A stretch of 64,000 nucleotides of DNA from Candidatus Krumholzibacteriota bacterium (GCA_022711765.1 JAKLEB010000002.1:1370620-1434619); one strand, 5' to 3'; shown: positions 35,323 to 44,647, counted from the first letter of the stretch. Program-made: numbers and translations. The notes: a model not told the origin generated them from the letters alone.

Positions 35323-37053
35323 ATGTCCTACCAGGCGATCGCCCGCAAGTATCGGCCGGAGACCTTCGCCCAGATGGTCGGTCAGGACCACGTGACCCTG
35401 ACCCTGCGCGCGGCCCTGCGCCTGGGCAAGCTCAGCCACGGCTACCTCTTCAGCGGCCCGCGCGGGTGCGGCAAGACGACGGTCGCCCGCCTGCTCGCGA
35501 AGGCGCTCAACTGCACCGACACCCGCGATGGCGAGCCCTGCGGAGAGTGCCCGGCCTGCCTGTCCATCGCGCGCGGCACCTTCCTCGACGTGCTGGAGAT
35601 CGACGCCGCGAGCAATACGGGCGTCGACAGCATCCGCGACCTGCGCGACATGGCCAAGCTCGCTCCGGCGGAGGGGCACAGCCGCATCTTCATCATCGAC
35701 GAGGTCCACATGCTGTCCAAGGGCGCCTTCAACGCGCTCTTGAAGATCCTCGAGGAGCCGCCGACCAAGGTCTTCTTCTTCTTCGCGACCACCGAGCCGA
35801 GCAAGATCCCGCGGACCATCCTGTCGCGCTGCCAGCGATTCGATTTCCACCTGCTCTCGCGCGAGCAGCTCACGACGCGCATGCGGGCGATCTGCGCGGC
35901 CGAGCGGGTCGCGATCGACGAGGGCGGTCTGCGCGTGCTCGCCTCGCTCGCGGAGGGCAGCATGCGCGATGGGCTCAGCCTGCTCGACCAGGCGATCGCG
36001 AGCTGCGAGAACCGGATCGACGAGGCGTCCCTCGTGCGGCTGTTCGGTCTCGTCCGCTCCGAGGTCTACCTCGAGCTGAACGAGGCGATCGTGGCCGGCG
36101 ACCCGGCGCGCGCGCTGCGGATGGTCGACGAGCTCGCCGCCGCGGGCCAGGACCTCGTCGGGTTCGCGCGCGGCCTGCTCGCGAATTTCCGCAATCTCCT
36201 CGTGCTCAAGGTGGACCCCGGCCTGCGCGACGCGATCGACCTGACGAACGAGCAGATCGCTGCGCTCTTGCCCATCGCCGACCATTTCGCGGAGCAGGAC
36301 CTGCTCGCCCTGCTGGACCGCGCCGGCGTGCACTACGACCGCATCCACCGCAGCACGCAGCCGCGGATCCTGCTCGAAGCGGCGATCGTCGAGTTCTGCC
36401 GCTGGGAGCGCCGAGTGCTGCTCGCCGATCTCGTCCAGCGGTTGCGTTCGCTCGCCGGCGGCGCGCCGGATGCGTCGTCGCCGCCGCCGGGCGTGGCGCC
36501 GGCCGGTCGCGGCCGATCCGGTGGTGCGCGGGCGCGTCCGCTGCGGCCGGCGTCGGCGCCGGAGTCCGCGCCGCCGGCGCCGGCGGCGTCCGCCCGGCAC
36601 GCGGCCGGCACGGTCGGAGGCTGGACGAACTTCGTCGACGTGGTCATGGGCCAGAACCCCTTGCTCGCGTCGTGCCTGATGACCGGCCTGCCCGAGATTG
36701 CGGCCGAGCAGGATCGGCTCACGGTCGCCTTCGCGCCCGAGAACGGGTTCATGCTGAAGCGGCTCGAGGAAGGGCGCGCCGAGATCGAGCGTCAAGCCGC
36801 CGCCTTCTTCGGCCGCCCGCTGCGGCTCGTGCTGCAGATGGTCGCGGACGGAGCGGGTCCCTCGGCCGAGGCGCAGGAGGCCATCCGGCGCGAGGTCGCG
36901 CCGACGGAGCGCGAACTGCTGGCGCGCCAGTGCGCGCAGGATCCCGAGCTGGGCCGGCTCGTGGAGCTGGTGCAGGGCGAGCCCTTGCCCGAGAGCGAGC
37001 GAACGAAGTGGCGGTCGCCGGGGCGGAACCCGCAGGATCCGGAGCGGGACTGA
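35323..37053 (+). CDS. dnaX: DNA polymerase III gamma/tau subunit
   Basis: The clamp-loader ATPase loads the beta clamp at the replication fork. The 576-residue protein starts YQAIARKYRPETFAQMVGQ, has Walker A GPRGCGKTT (near residue 45), a four-cysteine zinc module (C at about 65, then PCGECPAC), IIDEVHMLS as Walker B, and the SRC sensor (LSRCQRF). A Pro/Ala-rich linker (about 385-425) leads to a C-terminal domain, so a tau-like form is encoded. No obvious A-rich slippery site for a separate gamma product is visible. ybaB and recR follow, the usual order. Confidence 0.95.
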   Translation: MSYQAIARKYRPETFAQMVGQDHVTLTLRAALRLGKLSHGYLFSGPRGCGKTTVARLLAKALNCTDTRDGEPCGECPACLSIARGTFLDVLEIDAASNTGVDSIRDLRDMAKLAPAEGHSRIFIIDEVHMLSKGAFNALLKILEEPPTKVFFFFATTEPSKIPRTILSRCQRFDFHLLSREQLTTRMRAICAAERVAIDEGGLRVLASLAEGSMRDGLSLLDQAIASCENRIDEASLVRLFGLVRSEVYLELNEAIVAGDPARALRMVDELAAAGQDLVGFARGLLANFRNLLVLKVDPGLRDAIDLTNEQIAALLPIADHFAEQDLLALLDRAGVHYDRIHRSTQPRILLEAAIVEFCRWERRVLLADLVQRLRSLAGGAPDASSPPPGVAPAGRGRSGGARARPLRPASAPESAPPAPAASARHAAGTVGGWTNFVDVVMGQNPLLASCLMTGLPEIAAEQDRLTVAFAPENGFMLKRLEEGRAEIERQAAAFFGRPLRLVLQMVADGAGPSAEAQEAIRREVAPTERELLARQCAQDPELGRLVELVQGEPLPESERTKWRSPGRNPQDPERD

Positions 37054-37101
37054 CCGCCGGCGCTCGAGCCGGGCGGCCGTCCGGCGGCCGCGAAAGGACG
37101 C

Positions 37102-37422
37102 ATGGACATCCAGAAGCTGATGAAGCAGGCCCAGCAGATGCAGGCCAAGATGCAGAAGGCGCAGGCCGAGCTGGCCAACAAGACGGTGACCGCCGAGGTC
37201 GGCGGCGGCCAGGTGACGGTCGTCATGAACGGCCAGCACGTGCTGGTGGACCTGAAGATCAATCCCGCGGCGGTCGACCCGGCCGACGTCGAGTTCCTGC
37301 AGGACATGCTGCTCTCGGCGATCAACGAGGCGGTCCGCAAGGTCGACGAGCTCGTGCAGCAGGAGATGGGCGGCGCCATGGGCGGACTGAGCATCCCGGG
37401 CCTCAACCTGCCGGGGATGTAG
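37102..37422 (+). CDS. ybaB: YbaB/EbfC family nucleoid-associated protein
   Basis: The 106-residue protein has the typical Met/Gln-rich first helix (MDIQKLMKQAQQMQAKMQK), a central strand region with ALVDLKINP-like sequence, and a second helix. The family forms tweezer-like dimers that bind DNA. GAAAGGA precedes the ATG, and the gene is between dnaX and recR as in most bacteria. Confidence 0.95.
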   Translation: MDIQKLMKQAQQMQAKMQKAQAELANKTVTAEVGGGQVTVVMNGQHVLVDLKINPAAVDPADVEFLQDMLLSAINEAVRKVDELVQQEMGGAMGGLSIPGLNLPGM

Positions 37423-37423
37423 C

Positions 37424-38071
37424 ATGCATCCCGGCGCGCCAGGCGGCGGCAGGCAGGCCAGCGGCGGCGAGTTCCAGTCGCCGGCGCTCGAGCGGCTGGT
37501 CCGCAGCCTGCAGCAACTGCCGGGCCTCGGCCGCAAGTCGGCCACCCGCATCGCGTTGCACCTCCTCGCGAACCACGAGGACGCGGCGCAGCTCACCACG
37601 GCGGTCGACGACGCGCGGCGCCAGGTCACCCGCTGCGGCCGCTGCGGCGCGATCACCGAGAGCGACCCCTGCGCGATCTGCACGAATCCCGGCCGCGACG
37701 CGTCGTTGCTCTGCGTGGTCGCGAGCCCGGTCGACATCCTGCCCTTCGAGAAGGCGGCGTTCTTCCGCGGCCGGTACTTCGTGCTCGGGCGTCTCCTGTC
37801 GCCGCTGGACGGCGTGCGCGCCGAGGACCTGCCGTTCGACCGCCTGCGCGCGCGCATCGACGAGGACGAGGTCCGCGAGGTGATCCTGGCGCTCGACACG
37901 AGCGTGGAGGGGGAGACGACCGCGCTCTACGTGCAGCGTCTGCTGGCGGGCCGCGCGATTCACCTCTCCCGCCTGGCGACCGGGATTCCCGTGGGCGGCG
38001 CCCTGGCCTACACCGACGAGGCCACCTTGCAGCGGGCCTTCCAGCACCGGACGGGCGTCGAGGGCGGCTGA
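37424..38071 (+). CDS. recR: recombination mediator protein RecR
   Basis: RecR with RecF/RecO loads RecA onto gapped DNA. The 215-residue protein has the helix-hairpin-helix LQQLPGLGRKSATRIALHLL, a four-cysteine zinc finger (CGRCGAITESDPCAIC) and a TOPRIM domain ending in LATGIPVGGALAYTDEATL. A 15-residue Gly-rich extension precedes the conserved start, and the ATG is one base after the ybaB stop. Confidence 0.95.
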   Translation: MHPGAPGGGRQASGGEFQSPALERLVRSLQQLPGLGRKSATRIALHLLANHEDAAQLTTAVDDARRQVTRCGRCGAITESDPCAICTNPGRDASLLCVVASPVDILPFEKAAFFRGRYFVLGRLLSPLDGVRAEDLPFDRLRARIDEDEVREVILALDTSVEGETTALYVQRLLAGRAIHLSRLATGIPVGGALAYTDEATLQRAFQHRTGVEGG

Positions 38072-38176
38072 GGGCGGCGGGTCCGGGGCTCAAGCTGTTT
38101 CGCGGCCTGCCGATAATGCCCCTGAATCGCCGTCTGCCAGCCGAGACGGGCCGCCGTTGCGGCCAGGAGAAGATCC

Positions 38177-38674
38177 ATGGTCAGAGCCGAATGGGCCATC
38201 TTCGAGGAGGACTACTGGGCCATCAGCAACGTCCTGGAGGCGCTGGTCCAGAGCAGCCAGTCCAAGCACGTGCTGCTGGTGGACCGCACGGGGCAGATGA
38301 TCGCCCAGGCCGGCGCCGATCCCCAGTTCGATACCCAGAGCTTCGCGTCGCTCTGCGCGGCCGATTTCGAGGCCAACTTCGCCCTGGCGAAGCTCATCGG
38401 CGAGGACGACTTCTCCACCCTCTATCACCAGGGCGCGCAGGACAGCATGTACCTCGGCAAGATCATCAAGGGGGTCGTCCTCGCGGTGGTCTTCGACAAG
38501 CGCACGACGCTGGGGCTCGTGCGCCTGCGCGTGCGCAAGGCGGTCGAGGAACTGAACGTGATCATCGAGGGGCTGTTCGACAAGTTGCAGTACCGGAACG
38601 AGGAATACGACCCCTTCGATCAGGAGTTCTCCGAAGGGGTCGAGCAGGAGATCGACAACCTGTTCGTGGAATGA
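38177..38674 (+). CDS. roadblock/LC7 domain protein, MglB-like
   Basis: The 165-residue protein contains the roadblock core: [16 protein letters not shown], then [17 protein letters not shown] and a second strand pair [23 protein letters not shown]. MglB-type proteins are GTPase-activating partners of MglA and set cell polarity in Myxococcus. The MglA-like gene starts 40 bases downstream. The C-terminal acidic tail (residues 140-165) is extra. AGGAGA lies upstream of the ATG, and a GATAAT -10-like element is at 38112-38117 with no good -35. Confidence 0.85.
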   Translation: MVRAEWAIFEEDYWAISNVLEALVQSSQSKHVLLVDRTGQMIAQAGADPQFDTQSFASLCAADFEANFALAKLIGEDDFSTLYHQGAQDSMYLGKIIKGVVLAVVFDKRTTLGLVRLRVRKAVEELNVIIEGLFDKLQYRNEEYDPFDQEFSEGVEQEIDNLFVE

Positions 38675-38714
38675 GCGTCGGACCACCGGGTTCGGCCGCG
38701 GAAGGGGCAAGGTC

Positions 38715-39311
38715 GTGTCGCTGATCAACTACTCGTCCCGCGAGATCAACTGCAAGATCGTGTACTATGGTCCCGGTCTGGGCGGCAAGACGACGAACAT
38801 CCAGTACATCTACGACAAGCTCGCGCCCGACACCAAGGGCAAGCTCGTGACGCTCGCGACCGAGATGGACCGGACCCTGTTCTTCGACTTCCTGCCGCTC
38901 GAGCTGGGCGAGGTCAAGGGCTTCAAGACCCGTTTCCATCTCTACACGGTTCCCGGCCAGGTCTACTACAACGCCAGCCGCAAGCTCATCCTGCGCGGGT
39001 GCGACGGCGTGGTCTTCGTCGCCGATTCCAGCGAGGCCCGTTTCGACGCCAACGTGGAGTCGCTCTACAACCTCCACGAGAACCTCAAGGAATACAGCAT
39101 CGAGCTGGGCAAGGTCCCCTTCGTGATGCAGTGGAACAAGCGCGACCTGCCCGACGCGATGCCCGTGGCCGAGCTGAACGAGGAGCTCAACCCCGAGGGT
39201 TTCGAGAACTTCGAGGCCATCGCCTACAAGGGCGACGGCGTGTTCGACACGCTCAAGTGTGTCGCCAAGCAAGTGCTTCGCCAGTTGCAGACGCAGCCGG
39301 CGGGCGTGTAG
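38715..39311 (+). CDS. MglA-like small Ras-family GTPase
   Basis: The 198-residue protein has the P-loop [10 protein letters not shown] (19-28), the altered switch II TVPGQ (Pro before Gly instead of DxxG), and NKRD for guanine recognition. It closely resembles MglA, the polarity switch of gliding bacteria, and related GTPases widespread in FCB-type phyla and Deinococcus-Thermus. The roadblock protein upstream would be its GAP. A GTG start with GAAGGGG upstream is used. The gene is followed by a large palindrome. Confidence 0.92.
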   Translation: MSLINYSSREINCKIVYYGPGLGGKTTNIQYIYDKLAPDTKGKLVTLATEMDRTLFFDFLPLELGEVKGFKTRFHLYTVPGQVYYNASRKLILRGCDGVVFVADSSEARFDANVESLYNLHENLKEYSIELGKVPFVMQWNKRDLPDAMPVAELNEELNPEGFENFEAIAYKGDGVFDTLKCVAKQVLRQLQTQPAGV

Positions 39312-39314
39312 GTA

Positions 39315-39400
39315 TCTCGCCGCTGACTCACCACGGCCGGTTCGAATGTCCTCGCTTCGCTGCGGAGTCTCGAACCGGCCGTGGTGTGTCAGCGGCGAGA
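39315..39400. repeat. 31-bp inverted repeat (palindromic element) after mglA
   Basis: Bases 39315-39345 and 39370-39400 are inverted copies matching at 30 of 31 positions, around a 24-base loop (39346-39369). The arms begin TCTCGCCGCTGAC. There is no T run after the right arm (it reads CGCC), so it is not a classical terminator. It could act as a strong transcript-end structure or be a REP/MITE-type element. No second copy was noticed in the window. Confidence 0.9.
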
Positions 39401-39471
39401 CGCCTTCACTCCGGCGGACTGAGGCTGCAGGCTGGCGGCGAGGTGAGCGGGCGCCCGTGCGCGCCGACTCG

Positions 39472-39500
39472 TTGACCGTCGTTTGCTCCCCGTCTATCTT
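39472..39500 (+). promoter_or_regulatory. promoter of pgpA-cinA-thpR
   Basis: TTGACC (39472-39477), 17 bases, TATCTT (39495-39500). The predicted leader is about 25 bases and contains AAAGGA before the ATG. Confidence 0.7.
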
Positions 39501-39531
39501 CCCGCTGCACTCTCGCGACGAAAGGACCCGT

Positions 39532-40008
39532 ATGCGGCGCTTCCTCGTGCACGTCATCGGCACGTTCCTCGGCTCGGGTTACGCGCCGATCGCGCCGGCC
39601 ACGGCGGGCAGCCTCCTGTACGCGCTCGCGTGGTGGGGGCTGTGGACCTGGCTCGGGCCGATCCCGCTGTGGGCACAGCTCGGCGCGCTCGCCGTGGTCG
39701 TCGTGGTCGGCATCAAGGTCGCCGGCCTGCTCGAGCGCGAGCACGGCGAGGACCCGCGCCTCTGCGTCATCGACGAGGTGGCCGGCATGCAGGTCGCCTA
39801 CCTCGGGCTCGCGGCCGGACCGCTGGGCTGGCTCGCGGGTTTCTGCTGGTTCCGCGTCTTCGACATCCTCAAACCGTTCGGCGTGCGGCGGCTCGAGCGG
39901 CTGGGCGGCGGCGGCGGCCTGGGCATCATGGCCGACGATCTGGGCGCCGGCGCGCTGGCGGCCGTCGCCACGCAGCTCACGGTCCGCCTGCTGGGCTGGC
40001 CGACGTGA
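39532..40008 (+). CDS. pgpA: phosphatidylglycerophosphatase A
   Basis: PgpA removes the phosphate from phosphatidylglycerophosphate in the inner membrane. The 158-residue protein has GTFLGSGYAPIAPATAGS at the N-terminus, VIDEVAGMQVA in the middle, and FRVFDILKPFGVRRLE with IMADDLGAG at the end. All are family signatures with the acidic metal-binding residues. Four hydrophobic segments fit the family. AAAGGA is 5 bases before the ATG. Confidence 0.93.
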   Translation: MRRFLVHVIGTFLGSGYAPIAPATAGSLLYALAWWGLWTWLGPIPLWAQLGALAVVVVVGIKVAGLLEREHGEDPRLCVIDEVAGMQVAYLGLAAGPLGWLAGFCWFRVFDILKPFGVRRLERLGGGGGLGIMADDLGAGALAAVATQLTVRLLGWPT

Positions 40009-41282
40009 CCGCGGCCACGGTGCGCATCATCGCCGTCGGCGACGAGTTGCTCGAGGGGCGCACGTCCGACACCAACTCGACGCGCATGCAGCGCGCGCTC
40101 GGGGTGTATGCGGTCCAGGTGCGCGACATCGCCGTGGTGGCGGACCGCGCAGAGGACATCGCCGCGGCGCTCGACCGGACCGGCGCTGGCGACATCGTGC
40201 TCGTCTGTGGCGGCCTGGGCGCGACCCGCGACGACCTGACGCGCGAGGCCATCGCCGCCTGGGCCGGGGTGCCGCTCGTCTACCGCGAGGACGTGGCGGC
40301 CCAGCTCGCCGAACGGCGGCGGCTGCGGGGCCTGCCGCCGCTCGCGGCGGGCGACAAGCAGGCGGCGGTTCCCGCCGGCTGCGAACCGATCGCGAATCCG
40401 GTGGGCTCGGCGCCGGGCCTGATCGGCGTGCTCAGGGACCGTCGCGTCGCCGTGATGCCGGGCGTCCCGGCCGAGCTCGAGGCGCTCTTGCCCGGCATCG
40501 TCGAGGGCCTGCGGCGGCTGGGGGCGCTGGCGGAGCCAAGACCGACCCGCCTGTGGCGCACGGCGCAGATGACCGAGGCGGCGGTCGCCCGCCTGTGCGA
40601 ACCGGTGCGCGCGAGGCATCCCGGACTCCGCTGGTCGTGGTGGATCGGGGAGTGGGGGGTGGACGTGCGGATCGGCGCCGAACCCCGCGACCGCGCCGCC
40701 CTCGACGCCGCGGCCGCCGACGTGGACGCGGCCCTCGGCGACACGGTCTATGCGCGCGAGCGCAGCGAGCTGCCGCTCGTGGTCCAGGATCTCATGCTCG
40801 CGCGGCGGTCCACGCTCGCCGTCGCCGAGAGCTGCACCGGCGGCTTGCTCGCCGCCGCGATCACGGGCCAGGCCGGCAGCAGCGGCTACTACCTTGGCGG
40901 CGTCGTGAGTTACGCCGACGCCGCGAAGATCGAGCTGCTCGGGGTCGACCCCGGCGAACTCGGGCGCCACGGCGCGGTCTGTGGACCGGTCGCCGAGCAG
41001 ATGGCGCGCGGCGCGCGGGCGCGGCTCGGCGCGGACTGGGCCCTCGCCACGACAGGCATCGCCGGTCCGGGCGGCGGCAGCCAGGAGAAGCCGGTCGGCA
41101 CGACCTGGATCGCGCTCGCGGGGCCGGACGGAGCCCGGTCCGGCGGCTTCCGGTTCGCCGGCGACCGCGATCGCAACCGGCGGCTCGCGGTCGCCGCCGC
41201 GCTCGACGTCCTGCGCCGCGAGCTCACGGGCGACCGGGTCTTCGACGCCGAACGCCTGAGCTGGAGGATATCGCCGCGATGA
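40005..41282 (+). CDS. cinA: CinA family protein, nicotinamide-nucleotide amidohydrolase type
   Basis: The 425-residue protein has the N-terminal MoaB/CinA domain (IIAVGDELLEGRTSDTNS, CGGLGATRDDLT, ANPVGSAPG). The C-terminal PncC domain has VAESCTGGLLAAAITGQAGSS and TTGIAGPGGGS. The family links to NMN deamidation and ADP-ribose pyrophosphatase activity. The GTG overlaps the pgpA stop (GTGA). It lies upstream of thpR and recA, an order seen in several phyla. Confidence 0.93.
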   Translation: MTAATVRIIAVGDELLEGRTSDTNSTRMQRALGVYAVQVRDIAVVADRAEDIAAALDRTGAGDIVLVCGGLGATRDDLTREAIAAWAGVPLVYREDVAAQLAERRRLRGLPPLAAGDKQAAVPAGCEPIANPVGSAPGLIGVLRDRRVAVMPGVPAELEALLPGIVEGLRRLGALAEPRPTRLWRTAQMTEAAVARLCEPVRARHPGLRWSWWIGEWGVDVRIGAEPRDRAALDAAAADVDAALGDTVYARERSELPLVVQDLMLARRSTLAVAESCTGGLLAAAITGQAGSSGYYLGGVVSYADAAKIELLGVDPGELGRHGAVCGPVAEQMARGARARLGADWALATTGIAGPGGGSQEKPVGTTWIALAGPDGARSGGFRFAGDRDRNRRLAVAAALDVLRRELTGDRVFDAERLSWRISPR

Positions 41283-41836
41283 GGCTCTTCATCGCCGTCA
41301 ACCCGCCGGAACGGTTCCGGCGCGACCTGGACACGAGGCTGGACAGCATTCGCCCGCGCGTGCGGATCGCCTGGACCACGCCGCCGTCGTGGCACCTCAC
41401 GCTCGCCTTCCTCGGCGACTGGCCCGAGGTGAGGCTCCAGCCGACGGCGGACGCGCTCGCGGCGGCCGTCGGCGCGCGACCCGCGTTCGCGCTGCAGCCC
41501 GACCGGATCGGCGCCTTCCCCGACCTGCGGCGGCCGCGGGTCCTGTTCCTGCATCTGGACGGCGGCGATCCGTTGCGTCAGCTCGCGCGCGACGTGCGCG
41601 CGGCCGTGGACGGGGTCTGGCCGGACGGGCCGCAGGACCGCAAGGACTTCCATCCCCACCTGACCCTGGCCCGGGTCAAGCACCCGCTCGCGGGATCCGA
41701 GGCTGCGTGTCTGCAGGCGCTCGATCTGGGCACCTGGGAGCCTTTCTCGGTCGATTCGGTCGCCCTGATGGAGAGCGCGCTGGGCAGGCAGGGAGCCCGC
41801 TATGCGTGCCGCGCGACCCTGCCGCTCGGGGGCTGA
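41279..41836 (+). CDS. thpR: RNA 2',3'-cyclic phosphodiesterase
   Basis: The 185-residue protein belongs to the 2H phosphoesterase superfamily. The two HxT motifs are visible: WHLTLAFLG (near residue 40) and HPHLTLARV (near residue 125). It opens MRLFIAVNPPE, typical of ThpR/LigT. The ATG overlaps the cinA stop (ATGA), so the three genes pgpA-cinA-thpR form one coupled operon. Confidence 0.93.
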   Translation: MRLFIAVNPPERFRRDLDTRLDSIRPRVRIAWTTPPSWHLTLAFLGDWPEVRLQPTADALAAAVGARPAFALQPDRIGAFPDLRRPRVLFLHLDGGDPLRQLARDVRAAVDGVWPDGPQDRKDFHPHLTLARVKHPLAGSEAACLQALDLGTWEPFSVDSVALMESALGRQGARYACRATLPLGG

Positions 41837-41876
41837 CGGCGCTCGGCGCGGACAGGCGAAAATTTTGCGAAAGTCC

Positions 41877-41906
41877 TTGCTCCCCGCGCGACAGTCGTGC
41901 TATCTT
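41877..41906 (+). promoter_or_regulatory. promoter of recA
   Basis: TTGCTC (41877-41882), 18 bases, TATCTT (41901-41906), giving a leader of about 53 bases. No palindrome resembling a known LexA box is visible around it. Confidence 0.65.
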
Positions 41907-41965
41907 GCGGTCCGGCGCAGCCAAGCCGCCCGCACACCCGGTCTCGAGACTACAGGAGAACCCGA

Positions 41966-43057
41966 ATGGCGCAGAAGAACGACGAGAAGGCCAAGGCCCT
42001 GGAACTCACGCGCGCCCAGATCGAGAAGCAGTTCGGCAAGGGCGCCATCATGCTCCTCGGCGACAACAAGGTCTACGACGAGATCGACGCCGTCTCGACC
42101 GGCAGCCTGGCGCTGGACATCGCCCTGGGCGTCGGCGGTCTGCCTCGCGGGCGCGTGACCGAGATCTACGGACCCGAGGGCAGCGGCAAGACCACCGTCG
42201 CTCTGAGCACGGTCGCGAACGCGCAGAAGGCCGGCGGCGTGGCGGCGTTCGTCGACGCGGAGCACGCGCTCGATCCGGTCTACGCGCGCAAGCTCGGCGT
42301 GGACATCGACAACCTGCTCGTGTCCCAGCCGGACACCGGCGAGCAAGCCCTGGAGATCACCGAGATGCTCGTGCGCTCGGGCGCGGTCGACATCGTGGTG
42401 ATCGACTCGGTCGCCGCCCTGGTGCCGCGCGCGGAGATCGAGGGCGAGATGGGCGACCAGCACGTGGGTCTGCAGGCGCGGCTGATGAGCCAGGCCCTGC
42501 GCAAGCTCACGGGCGCCATCTCCAAGACGCACACGCTCGTGATCTTCACCAACCAGATCCGCATGAAGATCGGCGTGATGTTCGGCAACCCGGAGACCAC
42601 GTCGGGCGGCAACGCGCTCAAGTTCTACAGCTCGATCCGCCTGGACATCCGGCGCACGGGCGCCATCACCCAGGGCGAGGAGGTCCTCGGCAACCAGGTC
42701 CGCGTCAAGGTGGTCAAGAACAAGGTCGCCCCGCCGTTCAAGAAGGCCGAATTCGACATCCTCTACGGCGAGGGCATCAGCAAGGAAGGCGACCTGATCG
42801 ACCTCGGCGTGACGGCGAACCTGATCGAGAAGAGCGGCGCCTGGTACAGCTACGGCGGCGAGCGGCTCGGCCAGGGACGCGAGAACGTGCGGGTCTTCCT
42901 GAAGGAGAATCCGGACCTGTACGAGAAGATCGCCGGCGCGGTCTACGATCACTTCGGGGTCCGGCGCAAGAAGAACGGCGAGGCGAAGGCCGAGGTCGAA
43001 GCGCTCGCCGAGAACGGCGCGAAGGCCGGCGACAAGTCGCGCAAGGCCGGCGGCTAG
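41966..43057 (+). CDS. recA: recombinase RecA
   Basis: RecA forms filaments on single-stranded DNA and drives strand exchange and the SOS response. The 363-residue protein has Walker [10 protein letters not shown] (near residue 74), [16 protein letters not shown] Walker B ([10 protein letters not shown]), loop L1 region EIEGEMGD, loop L2 [15 protein letters not shown], and [15 protein letters not shown]. The C-terminus is long and Lys/Glu-rich. AGGAGAA precedes the ATG. recX follows. Confidence 0.98.
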   Translation: MAQKNDEKAKALELTRAQIEKQFGKGAIMLLGDNKVYDEIDAVSTGSLALDIALGVGGLPRGRVTEIYGPEGSGKTTVALSTVANAQKAGGVAAFVDAEHALDPVYARKLGVDIDNLLVSQPDTGEQALEITEMLVRSGAVDIVVIDSVAALVPRAEIEGEMGDQHVGLQARLMSQALRKLTGAISKTHTLVIFTNQIRMKIGVMFGNPETTSGGNALKFYSSIRLDIRRTGAITQGEEVLGNQVRVKVVKNKVAPPFKKAEFDILYGEGISKEGDLIDLGVTANLIEKSGAWYSYGGERLGQGRENVRVFLKENPDLYEKIAGAVYDHFGVRRKKNGEAKAEVEALAENGAKAGDKSRKAGG

Positions 43058-43069
43058 GCGGCCGCCGCC

Positions 43070-43747
43070 GTGGACGCCGGTTCGCGCATCCTGCTCGGGA
43101 TCGAGGAGCGTCCGGGAGCGGTCCTCCTGCGGCTGGACGGCGGCGAGACGCTCGAGATCGCGCCGGATGCGATGCCGGCCGATCTGCCTGGCCTGGGGGA
43201 GCGCGTCGGACAGTCCCTGCTCGACGTCCTCCGTGGCGCGGCGGCGCGCAAGCGAGCCGCGCGCCGGCTCTTCGAGCTGCTGGGGCGCCGGCTCTGGCCG
43301 TCCGCGACGCTCGAGCGCAAGCTGCTCGAGGAGGGGCATTCGCCGGCCGCGGTCGCGGCGGTCCTCGCGGCTGCGGCGGAGCAGGGCCTGTGCTCGGACC
43401 GCGGGTTCGCCGAGGCCTTCTGTCGCGACATGCTGCGGACGAAGCCGGTCGGCCGCGCCTGGCTCGCGGCGAGGCTCCGCCAGAAGGGGATCGCCGCCGA
43501 TCTCGCCGCCGAGGTCGCGAATTCGGTGTTGCCGCCCGAGATCGAGCGCGACCTCGCCGAGCGGGCCGGCGCCCAGCGGTGGCGCCAGCTCCGCGGCGGC
43601 GACGCGCGAGCCCGGGCTCAGCTCCAGCGCTTCCTCGCCTCGCGGGGCTTTCCGGCGGCCGTGTGCGGCGACGTCGCGCGGCGGTGCGCGGGGCGCGGCG
43701 CGGCGCCGGACGCCGCTTGCAATTCCGACCCCGAAGAGGCATCCTGA
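43070..43747 (+). CDS. recX: regulatory protein RecX
   Basis: RecX binds and limits RecA filaments. The 225-residue protein contains the three-helix repeats typical of the family: ARRLFELLGRRLWPSATLERKLLEEG, then LCSDRGFAEAFCRDMLRTKPVGRAWLAARLRQKGI, then a third repeat ending FLASRGFP. The first 50 residues form an extra beta-rich part. The GTG is 12 bases after the recA stop. Confidence 0.88.
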   Translation: MDAGSRILLGIEERPGAVLLRLDGGETLEIAPDAMPADLPGLGERVGQSLLDVLRGAAARKRAARRLFELLGRRLWPSATLERKLLEEGHSPAAVAAVLAAAAEQGLCSDRGFAEAFCRDMLRTKPVGRAWLAARLRQKGIAADLAAEVANSVLPPEIERDLAERAGAQRWRQLRGGDARARAQLQRFLASRGFPAAVCGDVARRCAGRGAAPDAACNSDPEEAS

Positions 43748-43777
43748 GCGTCGGACGCACCAGCCGAAGGACCGACG

Positions 43778-44647
43778 ATGCGCATCCTCGTCACCGGGGT
43801 CCGCGGCCAGCTCGGCCGCGCCTGTCGCGACGCCTTTTCCAGCGCCGGCCATCCCACGGCCGGCGTCGACCTTCCCGAGGGCGACCTCGCCGAACCGGAC
43901 ACGGCCCCGCGGCTGATCGCGGAGTACCGGCCCGATCGGGTCGTCCACTGCGCCGCGTACACCGCGGTCGACCGCGCGGAAGAGGAGCGCGACCTCGCGC
44001 TGGCCGCCAACACGACGGCGACCGAGAACCTCGCGGCGGCCTGCGCCGAGACCGGTTGCGCCATCACCTACCTGAGCACGGACTACGTCTTCCCGGGGTC
44101 GGCGGCCGACGGCTACGGCGAGGCGGACCCGCGCCGGCCCGTCAACTGGTACGGCGAGACCAAGGCCGGCGGTGAAGTCGCGGTTGAGGTGCTGTCTGTT
44201 CCGTGGCAGATTGTGCGGACCAGCTGGCTGTTCGGCCACGGGCCCGTCAATTTCGTGCGGACCATTCGCCGTCTGCTCGCGGAACGGCCGACGGTGGCCG
44301 TGGTCGACGACCAGCGCGGCTGCCCGACCTATGCGCCGGATCTGGCGGGCCTGCTCGTCCGGCTGGCGGAGGCCGGCGCGCGCGGCGTGTTCCACGGCAC
44401 GAACGCCGGGGTGTGCACCTGGTTCGCGTTCGCGCGCGAAATCGCCCGCCTCGGCGGCGCCGATCCCGAGCGGATCTGCCCATGCACGACCCGGGACTAT
44501 CCGACGCCCGCGCGGCGGCCGGCCTGCTCGATCCTGCGGGACACCCGGCTCGCCGCCCTCGGCGTCGGACGGCTCCGCGACTGGCGACAGGCCCTGGCCG
44601 AGTACCTCGACTGGCTCGACCGCAACGAGGAGACGGCGATCCCATGA
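43778..44647 (+). CDS. rfbD: dTDP-4-dehydrorhamnose reductase
   Basis: RfbD makes dTDP-L-rhamnose, a precursor of surface polysaccharides. The 289-residue protein has the Rossmann motif VTGVRGQLG (5-13), the YLSTDYVFPG segment, and the catalytic YGETKAGGE (YxxxK). SWLFGHGPVNFV and RGCPTYAPDLA also fit. Start ATG 43778 has GAAGG upstream. rfbA, rfbB and rfbC are not in the window. It starts the glycan part of the recA operon. Confidence 0.93.
   Translation: MRILVTGVRGQLGRACRDAFSSAGHPTAGVDLPEGDLAEPDTAPRLIAEYRPDRVVHCAAYTAVDRAEEERDLALAANTTATENLAAACAETGCAITYLSTDYVFPGSAADGYGEADPRRPVNWYGETKAGGEVAVEVLSVPWQIVRTSWLFGHGPVNFVRTIRRLLAERPTVAVVDDQRGCPTYAPDLAGLLVRLAEAGARGVFHGTNAGVCTWFAFAREIARLGGADPERICPCTTRDYPTPARRPACSILRDTRLAALGVGRLRDWRQALAEYLDWLDRNEETAIP

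Noticed and set aside
35323..37053. Programmed frameshift site in dnaX for a gamma product.
   Set aside because: No A-AAA-AAG-type slippery run with a following hairpin is visible in the expected region.
35233..37899. A long minus-strand frame opposite dnaX, ybaB and recR.
   Set aside because: The plus strand encodes unambiguous conserved proteins; the antisense product is low-complexity and lacks motifs.
39315..39400. Reading the palindrome as an ordinary rho-independent terminator.
   Set aside because: The arms are too long and no T tract follows; it is listed as a repeat instead.
41837..41965. LexA-type SOS box upstream of recA.
   Set aside because: No palindrome resembling the known GAAC-GTTC or CTG-CAG type boxes was found around the promoter; the LexA site of this lineage is unknown.
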